NCBI RefSeq assembly: GCF_007859815.1 | Contig: NZ_SJPH01000001.1 | Coordinates: forward strand, 737,987 to 801,986 | Direction of reading: 5' to 3' | DNA from: Botrimarina hoheduenensis | GTDB taxonomy: Bacteria > Planctomycetota > Planctomycetia > Pirellulales > Lacipirellulaceae | Length of the DNA: 64,000 bases | Shown here: positions 1 through 7,483 of the stretch, in pieces | How positions within the stretch are numbered: the stretch's first letter is position 1 | Layout: each line of letters opens with the position of its first letter | The notes under the pieces: model-generated | Databases searched by the model: none | Told to the model about the DNA's origin: nothing | The model's input: the letters and a program-made list of their open reading frames with translations, nothing else | Position numbers and translations under genes: made by a program

Positions 1-402
1 CAGGGATCGCGATCGGTGCCGGGACGAACAAGCCTAGCTTGCTCAAAGGCGGGGGGCAGACCTGGAGCGGTCTACGTGGAGTTCCGAATCGGCTGACATT
101 GCCGTTAGGATCCGCAGAATCGTACCCGCTAGAGGTACGCCTGGTGGCGAGAGCGGCTCCGCTAAGCCGCTGATCTCGCCTGTCATGCCACACCGCAAGG
201 AGATGCCGGATCGGACGATCCATGGAGCGACCCCGGGCAACGCGGGGCAACGGTGGTCGGGGTAAGACGTCGCTCCGCTGGGTGCATGCCACGCTAACGC
301 GGCCCAAGCGCGGCTTGTAGCCGTGTCGTGGGACCGTTGAGTGGTTGCAAATGTCTTGCAAACGGCTCCTCCGGCCAGGAGCCGGAATCGACGTAAGTCA
401 AG
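1..402. other. Gene-poor stretch rich in inverted repeats
   Basis: No believable protein gene was found here. The only long open frame runs on the minus strand straight through the tRNA gene. The stretch holds several perfect short inverted repeats: 121-126 with 134-139 (6 bp); 153-158 with 165-170, enclosed by 146-152 with 174-180 (together 13 bp, with a 3-nt bulge on one side); 208-212 with 217-221; and 231-235 with 243-247. A heptamer, TTGCAAA, is repeated at 345-351 and 356-362. The consecutive hairpins could be part of a structured RNA, but I recognise no motif of RNase P RNA, tmRNA, SRP RNA or a known riboswitch. In DNA this GC-rich some of these pairings may be chance. Confidence 0.35.
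364..383 (-). terminator. Possible hairpin terminator downstream of tRNA-Ser
   Basis: A perfect 7-bp stem (364-370 with 377-383) with a 6-nt loop begins 19 nt after the tRNA 3' end in the direction of tRNA transcription. There is no run of T after it, so it is at best a weak or processing-related terminator. Confidence 0.25.
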
Positions 403-484
403 CGGAGGGCAAGGGATTCGAACCCTCAACCGGTTACCCGGCAACTGATTTCGAGTCAGCCTGCTAACCATTCGCATACCCTCC
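403..484 (-). tRNA. tRNA-Ser, anticodon CGA
   Basis: The minus strand folds into a cloverleaf. The acceptor stem is 7 bp (478-484 with 404-410, one G-T pair), with discriminator base G at 403. The anticodon stem is 5 bp around a 7-nt loop holding CGA (complement of 451-453), which reads UCG codons. A long, paired variable arm, typical of serine tRNAs, is followed by a T-arm with the usual TTCGAAT loop. The 3' CCA is not encoded and must be added after transcription. The next gene upstream is about 400 bp away, so the tRNA appears to be transcribed alone. Confidence 0.93.
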
Positions 485-875
485 TCGAACGGCTTCACAA
501 GAAGGTATCTCGTTCGGCCGCGGCCGACAAGCTGGCTCCTCGGCTTGGACCAGCGTTGGACAGCCTGGAGCCAATACGATCGGCTTATCCCGCGCAATGA
601 GCGGCTAGGTCGTGCGAAACGCCTGAACGCGGTTCTGCGGGCCGTAGGCCCTACGCGGCGCAACGACATGGGCCTCAGGCAGCTGGGGTGCCGCGGCCGA
701 TTCAATCACGTGAGTCACGCGACAGGCCCATGGAGGGCCGTGACTCGTCAAGCTCCGGGCCAACCGCCCGGGGACGACGCTTGGGGATGCGCCAGGAAGG
801 GGCTCTACCGCGCGAAAAAACCTTCCGCCCGCCAGGCTCTCCTGCCCTGCGGTCATTCCCCAACCCGGGCCCTCC
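485..875. other. Intergenic stretch without recognised gene
   Basis: This is the stretch between the tRNA and the first protein gene. Open frames on both strands have low-complexity, arginine-rich translations that look like GC-driven artefacts. It contains a palindrome (513-524), a 7-bp inverted repeat (533-539 with 567-573), a GGGCC/GGCCC hairpin (639-643 with 647-651) and, at its right end, the nested repeats listed separately at 727-879. The promoter of the tRNA should lie just above 484, but I cannot point to convincing -35 and -10 boxes. Confidence 0.4.
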
Positions 876-879
876 ATGG
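727..879. ncRNA. Candidate structured RNA element (unrecognised)
   Basis: A 12-bp perfect inverted repeat (728-739 with 868-879) closes a segment of about 150 nt that contains further nested pairings. These are a hairpin at 753-760/766-773 with a 5-nt loop, a 7-bp stem 781-787 with 857-863, and inside that a 6-bp stem 795-800 with 821-826. The pairings do not cross each other, so all can form at once. The right arm overlaps the ATG of the next gene at 876, so the element could instead be a 5' leader controlling that gene. I do not recognise the family. The strand and transcription are unknown, and the helices are predicted by eye only. Confidence 0.25.
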
Positions 880-1175
880 AAAAGACAATCCGCATCGTCA
901 CGCGTGGTGCCAACGGCGAGATCCGTAGCAAAGATTATCCGCATGTCGATTCGCTGCTGCGGATGCATTCGCAGATCGGGATCGACGACTGCTCAACCGA
1001 TTTGTCGCTCCGCGGTTTTCCCGTGTTTCGCGGCCTGATCGGGCCGATGCCAGACGGTAAGGGCATTGTCCGTTACGAATCCCCCGAGGTGTTCGAGACG
1101 CTCACCAAGGAGTGGGGAGCCCCTCCGCCGAAGCGTTCGCGTCGTCGCAAGCCAGTCGAAACGACGCCTTCGTAA
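876..1175 (+). CDS. Hypothetical protein, 99 aa
   Basis: A small protein with no family I recognise. It starts with a charged, beta-rich segment (MEKTIRIVTRG), continues with an even, protein-like composition and ends in a basic tail (KRSRRRKP). There is no signal peptide and no membrane segment. Composition and length argue for a real gene, unlike the overlapping frames. It is convergent with the SulP gene, 41 bp apart. No Shine-Dalgarno sequence is visible before the ATG, which lies inside the right arm of the inverted repeat at 868-879, so translation could be influenced by RNA folding. Function is unknown. Confidence 0.6.
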   Translation: MEKTIRIVTRGANGEIRSKDYPHVDSLLRMHSQIGIDDCSTDLSLRGFPVFRGLIGPMPDGKGIVRYESPEVFETLTKEWGAPPPKRSRRRKPVETTPS

Positions 1176-1216
1176 CGGACGGTTGCGCGGACGGTGGCGA
1201 CAATCGCGTGCCTCGA

Positions 1217-2917
1217 TCAGACCGCTACTTGAGGGTCGGCTTCTTCCAGCCGCACGTCGAGGATGCGGTCGGCACGGCCGAGCAGATCGAGGCACTCGTC
1301 TGAGAGCCCCGTCAGCGTGACTTCTTTGCCGAGGGCGCGGTACTTAGCACAGATGCCGTTGATGGCTTCCAGGGCCGAGTGGTCGTGGACCCGCGAGCCC
1401 GTGAAGCGGATGCGGACCGTGTTGGGGTCCGTTTGGGGACTGAAGAGCTCTTTGAACGCGGTGACCGCGCCAAAGAAGAGCGGCCCTTCGATCTCGTAGC
1501 ACTTGATGCCGTCGTTTTCTGAAACGCTGGCCTGCATGGTGTGAGACTTCTGCCAGGCGAAGACTAGCGCTGAGATGATCACGCCCGAGGCGACGGCGAT
1601 CGCCAGATCAAAGAAGACCGTGATCGCGCTCACCGCAACGATCACGAACATGTCGGAGCGGGGGATCTTGTTCCACAACCGCAAACTGGTCCATTCGAAC
1701 GTGGCGATCACGACAATAAACATCACGCCGACCAAGGCGGGGACGGGGATCAGCCCGATACAGTTCCACAGTGGCGGGAACACAATAAACGCCAGCAAGC
1801 TGAGGGCTGCCACCACGCCCGACAGCCGGCCCCGCCCGCCCGAGCGGATGTTGATCATCGACTGACCGATCATCGCGCACCCGCCCATGCTGCCGAACAG
1901 GCCGGCAACCATGTTCGCCAACCCCTGGGCGACGCATTCACGATTGCTTGAACCGCGGGTGTCGGTCAGCTCGTCGATCAGGGTGAGCGTCATGAGCGAC
2001 TCGATCAGGCCAATCGAGGCGAGCGTCATGGCCAGGCCGCCGACGATGACGAGCGTCTCGAACGTCAGCGGGATTGTGGGGATCGCGAAGCGTCCGGCGC
2101 TACGCGCGGTGGCCGGTTCCGCAGAGAGCGTCGGCAACGACGCCAGGTCGGCGGCTGCGATCTGCTGTCCGCGGTCATCGATTTGACGGAAGCGCAAGTC
2201 GGGCTTCTCGGCTTCAAACAGACGGGTTTTGACCCCTTTCTCGGTGGTCAAGACATTCATCTGCGCCACGGTATCGCTGACCGTTACGGCTTGCAGCGGT
2301 GTAAATTGCACAACGATCGTCACCGCGATGATCGCCGCCAGGGTGCCGGGCACGAGCTTGGTGAATTTAGGCAGCCAGTTGATGATCGCCATGGTCGCGA
2401 GAATCAAACCCACGGTTGTTGCCAGTTCGGTGCCGCTGACCCACTGTCCAACGACTTCTAGCGCTTGGCTGTGGGAGTTGAAGCTCAAATGGTGGTTGGT
2501 TTTTAGCTGTTCGAGCTGGGCAAGACCGATCACGATCGCCAGCCCATTTACAAATCCGAGCATCACCGGGTGTGGTAGAAGCCGGATGAATTTGCCGACG
2601 CCCAGCAGCCCGCAAGCGATCTGGATGACGCCACACAGGATGACGGCGGCGAAGAGATACTCCAGGCCGTAGAGGACTACGAAAGCGGTCATCACCACCG
2701 CCATCGCTCCGGTCGCACCCGAGATCATGCCCGGTCTGCCTCCCAAAGCTGACGTGATGAGGCCCACAAAAAAAGCGGCCCACAGACCCACCGAGGGATC
2801 GACCCCCGCGACAAAAGCGAACCCGACCGCTTCGGGCACGAGCGCCAAGGCCACGGTAAGCCCCGAGAGGATCTCGGCACGTAGGTTCGAATCGCGTTGG
2901 ATAAGCAGATCGGTCAT
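1217..2917 (-). CDS. SulP family inorganic anion transporter
   Basis: An inner-membrane secondary transporter of the SulP (SLC26-like) family. Members move sulfate, bicarbonate or related anions, usually with sodium or protons. The 566 residues give an N-terminal core of many hydrophobic helices, with the family-typical stretch ISGATGAMAVV near residue 70 and a second conserved block around 340-360 (GGCAMIGQSMINIRSGG). A cytoplasmic STAS domain follows at about 465-555. A hydrophilic insertion at about 212-278, between membrane helices, is longer than usual. In the STAS domain the loop around the normal phosphorylation site reads DHSA. The start is an ATG. The substrate cannot be told from sequence, and no sulfate-assimilation genes are nearby. 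Confidence 0.9.
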   Translation of the reverse strand: MTDLLIQRDSNLRAEILSGLTVALALVPEAVGFAFVAGVDPSVGLWAAFFVGLITSALGGRPGMISGATGAMAVVMTAFVVLYGLEYLFAAVILCGVIQIACGLLGVGKFIRLLPHPVMLGFVNGLAIVIGLAQLEQLKTNHHLSFNSHSQALEVVGQWVSGTELATTVGLILATMAIINWLPKFTKLVPGTLAAIIAVTIVVQFTPLQAVTVSDTVAQMNVLTTEKGVKTRLFEAEKPDLRFRQIDDRGQQIAAADLASLPTLSAEPATARSAGRFAIPTIPLTFETLVIVGGLAMTLASIGLIESLMTLTLIDELTDTRGSSNRECVAQGLANMVAGLFGSMGGCAMIGQSMINIRSGGRGRLSGVVAALSLLAFIVFPPLWNCIGLIPVPALVGVMFIVVIATFEWTSLRLWNKIPRSDMFVIVAVSAITVFFDLAIAVASGVIISALVFAWQKSHTMQASVSENDGIKCYEIEGPLFFGAVTAFKELFSPQTDPNTVRIRFTGSRVHDHSALEAINGICAKYRALGKEVTLTGLSDECLDLLGRADRILDVRLEEADPQVAV

Positions 2918-3266
2918 GCGCTAAGGGGTCGGTCGTGAGGCAGCGGTCGGTCTGAAAGCAGACAGGCAAGCCGGATCAAACCGGTGCAGGCGGGGCGACG
3001 CTCCGCTCGGCTGCAGCAGCGCAGACGAGTCAACGAAGCGAAGTGCTTGCCGGTGAACGGCGGCGGGGCGGGACCTTCCCCGTGAGGGGACGGCTGAAGG
3101 GCAGGGGGGGGGAAGCTTCAAGCCTAGTCGGCAGCGGGCAACTCGTGTGTTGCAAATCGCCGAGCTTAGGCCGTCGAGCTTAAGCTATCAGTCGGCAGTA
3201 ATCGTAACTGCTTTGCTTTAATGATGATAGGTCAATTACGCCGCGCCTCTTTCCGATGCCGAAGCA
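2918..3266. other. Intergenic region, no gene seen
   Basis: These 349 bases lie between the start of the SulP gene and the stop of glcF; both genes run leftward. The segment should carry the SulP promoter and the end of the glc transcript. It has C/G runs and a few small repeats, but no clear promoter boxes, no T-tailed hairpin and no convincing coding frame. Confidence 0.4.
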
Positions 3267-4664
3267 CTAGTTTGAGACGGCCTCGGCGAGCAGCTCCATC
3301 GGATGGACCACCCTCACGCCCGCCAGCTCTGCGTCTTCGCGGCAGGCGAGCCGCAGTTGGTGCATGCACCCCGGGTTTGCGGTGGCGATCACATCGGGCT
3401 TTGCGATCCGGAGGTTCGCGAGCTTGCGATCAAGGAGCTTCTGGGCTTGCTCGGGCTGGGTCATGGTATAGACACCGGCCGCCCCGCAGCACCAATCGCT
3501 CTCACCGAGCGGAACGAACTGATAGCCGGGCAGCCGCTTGAGCAGCTCAACCGGCTGGTTGACCACCTTTTGGCCGTGGCACAGGTGGCACGAAGCGTCG
3601 TAGGTAAGCCGGGGCTTGGCGGCGGGGGAAGCAGCGGGGGAAGGCGGTGCGCTGCTCGCGAGGCACGCGGCTGGCTGCCAGCCGCCGGCTTCATAAACGT
3701 ACTCCTGCGCGTCGCGCAGTTTTTTGTCCCATTCTGCGGCCCGCTCCGCGTAGGCGGGGTCTCCCTTGAGCAGCTCGCCATAATGACGCAGGTGGCTGCC
3801 ACAGCCCCCCGCGTTGCTGATGACCGCGTCCAGCTGAGCGAACGATAGCGGCCCCGCTTGCTCACTCTGCCAATCGAACTGATCGATGGTGCGGCGGGCC
3901 ATTTCGCGGGCGGTATCGAGATCGCCGTTGTGTGCGTGGAGCGAGCCGCAGCAGCTTTGCATGCGGGGCGTCACCACCTCGCAGCCCGACGCCAGCAACA
4001 CATCGACGGTTGCGCGATTGACGCGGGCATAGGCAATGTCCTGAACACAACCGGTCAGCAACGCGACCCTGGCGACGGGCTTGCTGCGGGGCGACTCGAA
4101 TGGCTTGATGCGCGCATCGCTGAACGGCGGGTCGATGAGCGGAGCTAGCGGCTCCAGATCGCGGAGCGTTTTTGGTGCCAGCCACATCGCACCGATCCGA
4201 TAGAGCGTCTTGCGGATAGCGGGCTGCTGTTGAATCGCAACCAGCCGCGCAACCAGCCGAAGCAACCAGGGCCGCGTCATCAGCAGCCGCAGCCCCAGCC
4301 AGCGATAAACACTGCGCGAGGGACTGGCGAGCAGGCCCGCTTGTTCCCCCGCGGCACGCGACGTTTCTAACAATTGAGCGTACTCCACGCCCGCCGGGCA
4401 CGCCGTCTGACAGGCCAAGCAGCCGACGCAGTAGTCCATCTCCTCGGCAAACCCTCGCGAGAGGGGCAGATCGCCATCGGCGACGGCGCGCATCAGCGCG
4501 ATCCGCCCCCGAGGGCTGTTTCGTTCGCGTCCCGTTTCGTTGTAGGTGGGGCATGTCGGCAGACAGAGACCGCAATGCATGCACTGCTGGACGATGGAGT
4601 AGTCCATCGTCTGCAAGAGGTTCGGTGTGGGATCGCCGGGAGTTGCCGGCTGCGGGGAGGACAT
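3267..4664 (-). CDS. glcF: Glycolate oxidase iron-sulfur subunit GlcF
   Basis: The electron-transfer subunit of membrane-associated glycolate dehydrogenase, which oxidises glycolate to glyoxylate together with GlcD. Two 4Fe-4S clusters are predicted at the N-terminus: CxxCxxCxxxCP at residues 28-39 and again at 79-90. Two cysteine-rich CCG motifs follow (SCCGSLHAHNG near 240, WCCGAAGVY near 395), as in the heterodisulfide-reductase-like C-terminal domains. At 465 aa it is slightly longer than the usual 400-440; an Ala/Pro-rich segment before the last CCG domain accounts for this. It lies 53 bp downstream of glcD on the same strand, so the two are probably cotranscribed. No GlcE-type FAD subunit is in the window. 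Confidence 0.93.
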   Translation of the reverse strand: MSSPQPATPGDPTPNLLQTMDYSIVQQCMHCGLCLPTCPTYNETGRERNSPRGRIALMRAVADGDLPLSRGFAEEMDYCVGCLACQTACPAGVEYAQLLETSRAAGEQAGLLASPSRSVYRWLGLRLLMTRPWLLRLVARLVAIQQQPAIRKTLYRIGAMWLAPKTLRDLEPLAPLIDPPFSDARIKPFESPRSKPVARVALLTGCVQDIAYARVNRATVDVLLASGCEVVTPRMQSCCGSLHAHNGDLDTAREMARRTIDQFDWQSEQAGPLSFAQLDAVISNAGGCGSHLRHYGELLKGDPAYAERAAEWDKKLRDAQEYVYEAGGWQPAACLASSAPPSPAASPAAKPRLTYDASCHLCHGQKVVNQPVELLKRLPGYQFVPLGESDWCCGAAGVYTMTQPEQAQKLLDRKLANLRIAKPDVIATANPGCMHQLRLACREDAELAGVRVVHPMELLAEAVSN

Positions 4665-4717
4665 GCGGGGTCGTTACGCGGGCGAAGGGCGGAGCAAGAC
4701 AAGCTGCGCAGGAGGAA

Positions 4718-6136
4718 TCAGTCGAAGATCTTGCCAGGATTCAAAAGCCCCTGCGGGTCGAGCGATCGTTTGACCGTGCGGAGCAACTCGTAGCTGGCGT
4801 CTCCCAGCTGCTGCCGCAAGAACGGCTTCTTCGCCAGCCCGACGCCGTGTTCACCGGTGATGGTCCCCCCCCGGCGGAGGGTCTCGGTGACGATTTCCGC
4901 CAGCGCGAGCTCGACACGGTGCATCTCGTCGGCGTCTCGTTCGTCGGTAAGAAACGTCGGGTGGAGGTTGCCATCTCCCATGTGGCCGAACGTGCCGATC
5001 CGCAGCCGATGCTTCTGGGCACAGTCCGCGCAGAAGCGGACCATGCCGGCGAGCTCGCTGCGGGGGACCGTGACATCTTCGAGGATGGTCGTCGGGCTAA
5101 CCCGCGCCAGGGCAGAGAAGGCGGCCCGTCGGGCGGTCCGCAGCCGGTCGGCCTCTTCTTCGGTCTCGGCGGTCTCGATACCGGTGGCTCCGTTGTCGGA
5201 GAGGGCTTGGCGCATGGCGGCCGACTCCTCTTCCACCACCGCCGGATGGCCATCCGATTCCAGCAGCAAGAGCGCTGCCGCATCGGTCGGCAAGCCAAGC
5301 GACGCGTAGTCCTCGACACAGCGGATGGTCATCTGATCCAAGAACTCGACCGTGCAGGGAACGATCTTGCGTGCGATGATGTCCGAAACCGCTTGGGCCG
5401 CCGATTCGATCTGGGCGAAGGTGGCAATCATGGTCCGCCGCGCTGCGGGGCGCGGCAGCAGCTTCAACAGCACCTCGGTCACCACGCCGAGCGTTCCTTC
5501 GGAGCCGATAAACAGGTCTTTGAGGTTATACCCTGCAACATCTTTGACGCACTGATTGCCGAGCCACACCTCCTGCCCGTCGGCAAGCACAACCCGCAGC
5601 CCCATGACGTAGTCACGGGTCACGCCGTACTTGAGACCCCGCAACCCGCCGGAGTTTTCCGCGACGTTGCCGCCGATGGTGCTGATCTTCTGCGAACCCG
5701 GATCGGGCGGATAAAACAGACCGTGCTTGGCCGCCTCTTGATCGACCCGCTGGGTAATGACGCCCGGCTCGACACGGATGGTCAGATTCGCCGTATCGAC
5801 TGCAAGGATCTGATCGAGCGCGGTCATGACTAACGCCACTCCGCCGTCGATCGGCAGACTGCCTCCTGACAGCCCGGTGCCCGATCCGCGGGTTACGAGC
5901 GGAACACCGGCCTGAGTGATCGCTGCGACACACGGTGCCACCTGTTCACGCTGCTGAGGAAAGATGACACACGCGGGGGTCTGCTTCAGCGCGGCGGTGC
6001 CGTCAAAGGCGTACGGGGCCAGATCGATCGGTTCGGTCAGGACGTTATCGCCACCGACGATCGCGCGCAGCCGCTCGATCAGAACGTGATCGGCCCGGCG
6101 ATGCGTCGGGGCGGGAGAAGGGGAAGCTTGGTTCAT
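4718..6136 (-). CDS. glcD: Glycolate oxidase FAD-linked subunit GlcD
   Basis: A flavoprotein of the FAD-linked oxidase (PCMH/vanillyl-alcohol oxidase) family that binds FAD and oxidises 2-hydroxy acids such as glycolate or D-lactate. The N-terminal FAD-binding half carries TRGSGTGLSGGSLP and the conserved GGNVAENSGGLRGLKYG. The C-terminal half has GEHGVGLAKK, the histidine motif of the FAD-oxidase C domain. I chose the ATG at 6136, giving 472 aa; an in-frame GTG 30 bases upstream adds only ten unlikely residues. It is the first gene of a pair with glcF, which supports glycolate rather than lactate dehydrogenase. Confidence 0.92.
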   Translation of the reverse strand: MNQASPSPAPTHRRADHVLIERLRAIVGGDNVLTEPIDLAPYAFDGTAALKQTPACVIFPQQREQVAPCVAAITQAGVPLVTRGSGTGLSGGSLPIDGGVALVMTALDQILAVDTANLTIRVEPGVITQRVDQEAAKHGLFYPPDPGSQKISTIGGNVAENSGGLRGLKYGVTRDYVMGLRVVLADGQEVWLGNQCVKDVAGYNLKDLFIGSEGTLGVVTEVLLKLLPRPAARRTMIATFAQIESAAQAVSDIIARKIVPCTVEFLDQMTIRCVEDYASLGLPTDAAALLLLESDGHPAVVEEESAAMRQALSDNGATGIETAETEEEADRLRTARRAAFSALARVSPTTILEDVTVPRSELAGMVRFCADCAQKHRLRIGTFGHMGDGNLHPTFLTDERDADEMHRVELALAEIVTETLRRGGTITGEHGVGLAKKPFLRQQLGDASYELLRTVKRSLDPQGLLNPGKIFD

Positions 6137-6214
6137 GCAGACGCCGGGGCGAGGGCAGTGGCGCACTAACGCAGGGGGCAGGACGCGCGGGGCTGGGCGC
6201 TGGTTATTCGGCGG

Positions 6215-7483
6215 TTATTCGGCGGCGTTCTCGACACCGTGCATCACGCGCAGCAGATTGCCACCCAGAATGCCGCGGATCTGTTCGGCGGTGTAACCAC
6301 GATCGAGCAGACCTTGCGTAATGCGCGGGTACGAGGTGACGTCTTCGAGCCCTGCGGGCAGGACGCTCACGCCGTCGTAGTCCGAGCCCAGGCCGACGTG
6401 CTCAGGCCCCGCCACCTTGGCAATATGATCGATGTGATCCAGCAGGTCGTGGATCGTTCCTCTCGGCATACGGTTGGCGCTCCGCCAGACGGCGATCTGC
6501 CGTTCGATTTCGGCCCGTTCGGTTTTCTTGGCGGTTAGTTCGCGGCGGAGGTTGAACTGGGTGGCGTAGTTCTCGGCAGCGGCGGGGACCACAAATGCAC
6601 TGAAGAAGTTCACCATGACAACACCATCAGACTCCTTCAGCCGGACGAGGACTTCGTCTGGCACGTTGCGCGGATGGTCCGCCACGCCGCGTGCCGAGCT
6701 GTGGCTAAACAGTACCGGGGCGGTGGTGATGTCGAGCGTCTGGTGCATCACGTCGATCGAAACGTGAGAGAGATCGACCATCATGCCCAGGCGGTTCATC
6801 TCGCGGACCACTTCTTGGCCGAACGCGGTCAGGCCGCCATTGCGGGGTTCGTCGGTCCCCGAGTCGGCCCACGAGATCGTGTCACCATGGGTGAGTGTCA
6901 TGTAGCGGGCACCCAGCTGATGCAGCCGGCGCAGCACGCTGAGCGATTCTTCGATACAGTGCCCGCCCTCGACGCCAATCAGCGAGGCGAGCTTGCCCGA
7001 GGCCGCGATCCGCTTGATATCTTCCGCCGTGAGGGCGAGTTCCATCTGGTCGGGGTAGCGGTCGAGCATGAGCCGCACCAGCTCGATCTGTTCGAGCGTG
7101 GTCGAGAGCGCCTTGCCGGTGCCGTCTAGCTCTGCCGGAACCCAGACGCTCCAGAACTGAGCGTCGAGCCCGCCTTGCTTTGCCCGCGGCAGGTCGGTTT
7201 GCAGCGAGGGCTGCGGCTGAGAGATGTCGAGCTTGGAGAAGTCCGACGCCCCTTGGGTGCGGATCTCCCACGGCATGTCGTTGTGGCCGTCGATCACCAG
7301 ACAGTCGCGGTGCAGCGCGGCGGCTTCTTCTGAGACGACGATCGGTGCCCGTGCTGGGTCGGGATCAGCGGGCGCGTGCGTTGATATCATCAGCAGCAGG
7401 AGCGTTGCGGCGAGCCGAGGGTAAGCCGGCGTCTTGCCGAGAAACCGTGGTCCCGGCGAAAGTTTGGGGCAGAGCGTGATCAT
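6215..7483 (-). CDS. Membrane dipeptidase, peptidase family M19
   Basis: A zinc dipeptidase of the renal/membrane dipeptidase family, which hydrolyses dipeptides and often tolerates a D-amino acid at the C-terminal side. Expected metal ligands are visible: DGHND with His67 and Asp69, Glu172 in VEGGH, His240 (DLSH) and His261 (SHSSARG), plus a late GLGSDYDG motif. A hydrophobic N-terminus (about residues 22-37) followed by APAD suggests export. Its ATG overlaps the stop of the preceding gene by four bases (ATGA at 7480-7483), so it is probably translationally coupled to the peptidoglycan hydrolase fusion. That context suggests a role in cleaving stem-peptide dipeptides; the true substrate is inference. 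Confidence 0.92.
   Translation of the reverse strand: MITLCPKLSPGPRFLGKTPAYPRLAATLLLLMISTHAPADPDPARAPIVVSEEAAALHRDCLVIDGHNDMPWEIRTQGASDFSKLDISQPQPSLQTDLPRAKQGGLDAQFWSVWVPAELDGTGKALSTTLEQIELVRLMLDRYPDQMELALTAEDIKRIAASGKLASLIGVEGGHCIEESLSVLRRLHQLGARYMTLTHGDTISWADSGTDEPRNGGLTAFGQEVVREMNRLGMMVDLSHVSIDVMHQTLDITTAPVLFSHSSARGVADHPRNVPDEVLVRLKESDGVVMVNFFSAFVVPAAAENYATQFNLRRELTAKKTERAEIERQIAVWRSANRMPRGTIHDLLDHIDHIAKVAGPEHVGLGSDYDGVSVLPAGLEDVTSYPRITQGLLDRGYTAEQIRGILGGNLLRVMHGVENAAE

Noticed and set aside
1..402. RNase P RNA, tmRNA or SRP RNA next to the tRNA
   Set aside because: I looked for the conserved motifs (RNase P P4 region, tmRNA tRNA-like ends, SRP GGAAG tetraloop region) on both strands and found none. 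Only generic hairpins remain.
43..705. Long minus-strand open frame of 220 codons across the left end
   Set aside because: It runs through the tRNA-Ser gene, its translation is Arg/Pro/Ser-rich with no family resemblance, and the GC-rich sequence produces such frames easily.
545..928. Plus-strand frame of 127 codons before the first protein gene
   Set aside because: Low-complexity, Arg-rich translation and overlap with the better-supported gene starting at 876.
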